Source: Kiloniellaceae bacterium (lineage in GTDB: Bacteria > Pseudomonadota > Alphaproteobacteria > Kiloniellales > J153). Taken from it: a stretch of 64,000 nucleotides of DNA. The stretch covers positions 1 through 64,000 of the forward strand of contig JAJFGL010000035.1 of the NCBI GenBank assembly GCA_021776135.1. Reading direction: 5' to 3'. Made by a program: the position numbers and the translations under genes. Positions 62,318 through 64,000 of the stretch are shown here, piece by piece. Position 1 is the first letter of the stretch. Every line of letters begins with the position of its first letter. Below the pieces are notes generated by a model that was not told the DNA's origin, made no database searches, and was given only the letters and a program-made list of their open reading frames with translations.

Positions 62318-62959
62318 CTAATCCGGCGTTTGAACGAACATAACCCCAAGCTTACCGTCGTGCCGCCAGCATACATGACACCGGTGGGAATCGCCGTTTT
62401 CAAGCTTCAGCACGAATATATCGGGAATTTCGCCGTCGCCGGTGAGCTTCAAGGCGCAGCCGCCAGCCGACATATTGATGACAATGCAATTGCTGACCAG
62501 GCCCGAATCGTCGCGGACGATCTTACCGGATTTGATGGTCGTCACCCGCTTATGCCGGCGGCGCGAAATATCGCCCTCCCGATGCTCCCCGGCCTCTTGC
62601 TCGCTGCCGGCCCGCGCCAGAATCGCGGATACGCAGTCGTGTAGATCGGCGCCGTTGAAGGGCTTGACCAAGCAGTCCATGACGCCGAGGTTTTCCGGCC
62701 CGCCCTCATTCCCGTCCAGCGCGGTTTGGATTATGACAGGGGTATTCACATCCCCGTCCCGGAGCCGGCGCAGAACCTCGTAGCCGTCGATGTCCGGCAG
62801 CATGATATCCAGGAGTATCAGGTCATATTTATTTACGGTTGCGAGGTCTATGGCTTCCTCGCCCAAATTGGTGGTATCGCACGAGAATCCTTGGATGTTT
62901 AGGGCCCGAGCCACCATCTGCGCGGTTGCCTCATCGTCCTCGACCTGTAAAACACGCAT
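62318..62959 (-). CDS. Response regulator with CtrA-like receiver and PilZ output domain
   Basis: A 213-residue protein. The receiver (1-118) has Asp51 in LILLDIMLPDIDGYEVLRRLR and Lys99 in VKPF; RVLQVEDDEATAQMVARALNIQGF...TTNLGEEAIDL is strikingly like the CtrA receiver. The output is not CtrA's DNA-binding domain but a PilZ domain with RxxxR (Arg134-Arg138) and NxSxxG (Asn162-Gly167), the cyclic-di-GMP-binding motif. It joins phosphorelay input with cyclic-di-GMP sensing. It sits between gspJ and gspL on the opposite strand. Confidence 0.9.
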   Translation of the reverse strand: MRVLQVEDDEATAQMVARALNIQGFSCDTTNLGEEAIDLATVNKYDLILLDIMLPDIDGYEVLRRLRDGDVNTPVIIQTALDGNEGGPENLGVMDCLVKPFNGADLHDCVSAILARAGSEQEAGEHREGDISRRRHKRVTTIKSGKIVRDDSGLVSNCIVINMSAGGCALKLTGDGEIPDIFVLKLENGDSHRCHVCWRHDGKLGVMFVQTPD

Positions 62960-63064
62960 CCATTGATCCTCAAAAGACGTAAATCGGACACATACATGGG
63001 ACGATATTCTGTGATAATTGTTAAGATATAGGCACCATGATTGGTTTGTACGGTCGTAAAGGCA

Positions 63065-63104
63065 GCCCCGGAGGTTCAGGGACGAGGTGCTTAGGTGCCG
63101 GGGC
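63065..63104. promoter_or_regulatory. Stem-loop in the leader of gspL
   Basis: GCCCCGG at 63065-63071 pairs perfectly with CCGGGGC at 63098-63104 across 26 nt, ending 26 bp before the gspL start. AT-rich TGATAATTGTTAAGATATAG lies at about 63011-63031 and could hold divergent promoters. Either a structured leader or an operator. Confidence 0.4.
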
Positions 63105-63130
63105 GCAAAAATATGGTTAATGGCTGAACG

Positions 63131-64000
63131 ATGGGCTCGATCTTAATTCCGAACGCTCTGCGTCTGGGCGCGGCGCGGTTCTGGCGCTGGTGGAGCGGTG
63201 AGCTGCTGGCGCTGCTTCCGGCGCGCCTGCGCGGCCGCTTGACCCCGGCGAGCCAACGCCTCGTGGTCGATTTCGCCAATGGCAAGGCCCACTTTCTGCG
63301 CGGTAAAGGGGAGACGTTAAAGCGGGTCGGCTCGATCTTCCTGGACGATCCCGACATGATCGCCTTGCCTCAAGAGGTGCAGATCAAAGCCGCGCGAAAG
63401 ATTATCGACCGGGCCGGACTGCGCGGCGCCGGCGGCCTGGTCCGCCTGCCGCGCGACAAGGTTTTACGCCGGGTTGTCGATTTGCCGGCCGCCGCGGCCG
63501 AAAACCTCCGCGAGGTTTTGGGCTTCGAGATGGACCGCCAGACCCCCTTCAAGGCCGACGAGGTGTATTTCGATTTTCGTATTAGCGGTCAGGATCCGCA
63601 AAGAAAGCGGATCGAGGTCGATTTAGTCGTGGTCCCGCGCGAAGTGGTGGATCGTGCCATGCGCTTGGCCGATGCCTGGGGCGTCGACTTAGACCGCGCC
63701 GATATGGGCGGCAAGACGCTGCGCGAGGATCAGTTGTTCTACCTTCTGCCCGGGGCCGGGCGCGCGGCCCGGGGCCGGTTGCGGCGGCGGCTGATCTTCG
63801 CCTCCGCTATCCTGTGCGTGGCCATGTTCAGTGCCGCGGTTTACTTGCCGCTGCAGGTCAAGAACAACGAGCTAATCGCGCTGGAGGTCAACTTGGCGCG
63901 CGCGCGCGCCGATGCCGGTAAGGTTGAGGAGATACGCCAGCAGGTTGAAAACCTGACCACGCAAAGCAGTTATGTGGTCGAGCTAAAAGGCAAGCGGCGC
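63131..64000 (+). CDS. gspL: GspL/PilN-type secretion protein (partial, runs off the window)
   Basis: The first 290 residues of a bitopic assembly protein. Residues about 40-210 show a weak actin-like fold, with LPRDKVLRRVVDLPAAAAENLREVLGFEMDRQTPF, the GspL/PilM-type stretch, then VDLVVVPREVVDRAM. A membrane helix lies at about 222-242 (LIFASAILCVAMFSAAVYLPL) and a coiled coil follows. In the secretion system it links GspE to the membrane with GspM. ATG 63131 has no strong ribosome site. Downstream genes are out of view. Confidence 0.85.
   Translation, partial: MGSILIPNALRLGAARFWRWWSGELLALLPARLRGRLTPASQRLVVDFANGKAHFLRGKGETLKRVGSIFLDDPDMIALPQEVQIKAARKIIDRAGLRGAGGLVRLPRDKVLRRVVDLPAAAAENLREVLGFEMDRQTPFKADEVYFDFRISGQDPQRKRIEVDLVVVPREVVDRAMRLADAWGVDLDRADMGGKTLREDQLFYLLPGAGRAARGRLRRRLIFASAILCVAMFSAAVYLPLQVKNNELIALEVNLARARADAGKVEEIRQQVENLTTQSSYVVELKGKRR

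Noticed and set aside
63040-63130. GEMM (cyclic-di-GMP) riboswitch before gspL
   Set aside because: The hairpin is present but the conserved GEMM core sequences are not.
1-64000. CRISPR array or rRNA operon
   Set aside because: No regularly spaced identical short repeats and no rRNA-like sequence were seen.

Overview
This window is about 60 percent GC, densely coded, and reads as the chromosome of an alphaproteobacterium, most like a Rhodospirillales-type organism with a microaerobic or facultatively anaerobic life. The support is family-level: a hom-glpX-recJ run, the five-step histidine pathway through HutF, a class I PHA synthase, DUF1491 and DUF1194 proteins, a short-form ArgC, bacteriohemerythrins, and perfect FNR/Anr-type boxes. 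No species assignment is possible from the sequence alone.

Layout. 1-3 kb: the end of an IS5-family element that has clipped the 3' end of a bacteriohemerythrin gene, a second hemerythrin-like gene, a decayed IS481-family fragment, and a hybrid-less sensor kinase. 3-9 kb: EamA permease and hutI facing hutF and an ornithine-cyclodeaminase-like gene, then an orphan TAXI-type solute-binding protein. 9-19 kb: a 1043-residue membrane-anchored coiled-coil protein with an internal 546-bp duplication, a fatty acid desaturase divergent from an XRE regulator, an XRE-GFA-PhnD-like operon, a phosphotransferase/kinase fusion, FNR-controlled hemN, and a HAD dehalogenase. 19-28 kb: an AT-rich membrane protein, a nucleoside phosphorylase, an OmpR/kinase two-component pair, a spondin-domain protein, an MFS transporter, a glyoxalase-fold protein, and a CoA-binding/metY pair. 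28-37 kb: adenylate cyclase-TPR protein, enoyl-CoA hydratase, thioesterase, rplM-rpsI with promoter and terminator, argC, gamma carbonic anhydrase, a 53-residue basic protein, and phaC. 37-43 kb: OmpA-type lipoprotein, hom, glpX, recJ, a DUF1194 protein, and tRNA-Glu.

42.9-44.5 kb is a low-GC insert directly behind tRNA-Glu. It carries a compact three-gene operon (HigB/RelE-like protein, XRE protein, small DUF3467-like acidic protein) and is the best candidate for an undescribed system. 44.7-51.7 kb returns to core genes (DUF1491, MlaC-like, SleB-like hydrolase, sensor kinase, YcaQ-like, upp, cytosine deaminase). A second FNR box identical to that of hemN sits just behind the sensor kinase and is followed within about 100 nt by an intrinsic terminator, which suggests an oxygen-regulated small RNA. 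51.7-56.3 kb is a complete BMP-family nucleoside ABC importer beside the pyrimidine salvage genes.

56.4-64.0 kb is a type II secretion locus: prepilin peptidase, gspE, F, G, H, I, J, and the start of gspL. gspK is absent from its usual place between J and L. That place is occupied by an opposite-strand response regulator whose receiver is CtrA-like and whose output is a PilZ domain, suggesting cyclic-di-GMP input near secretion.
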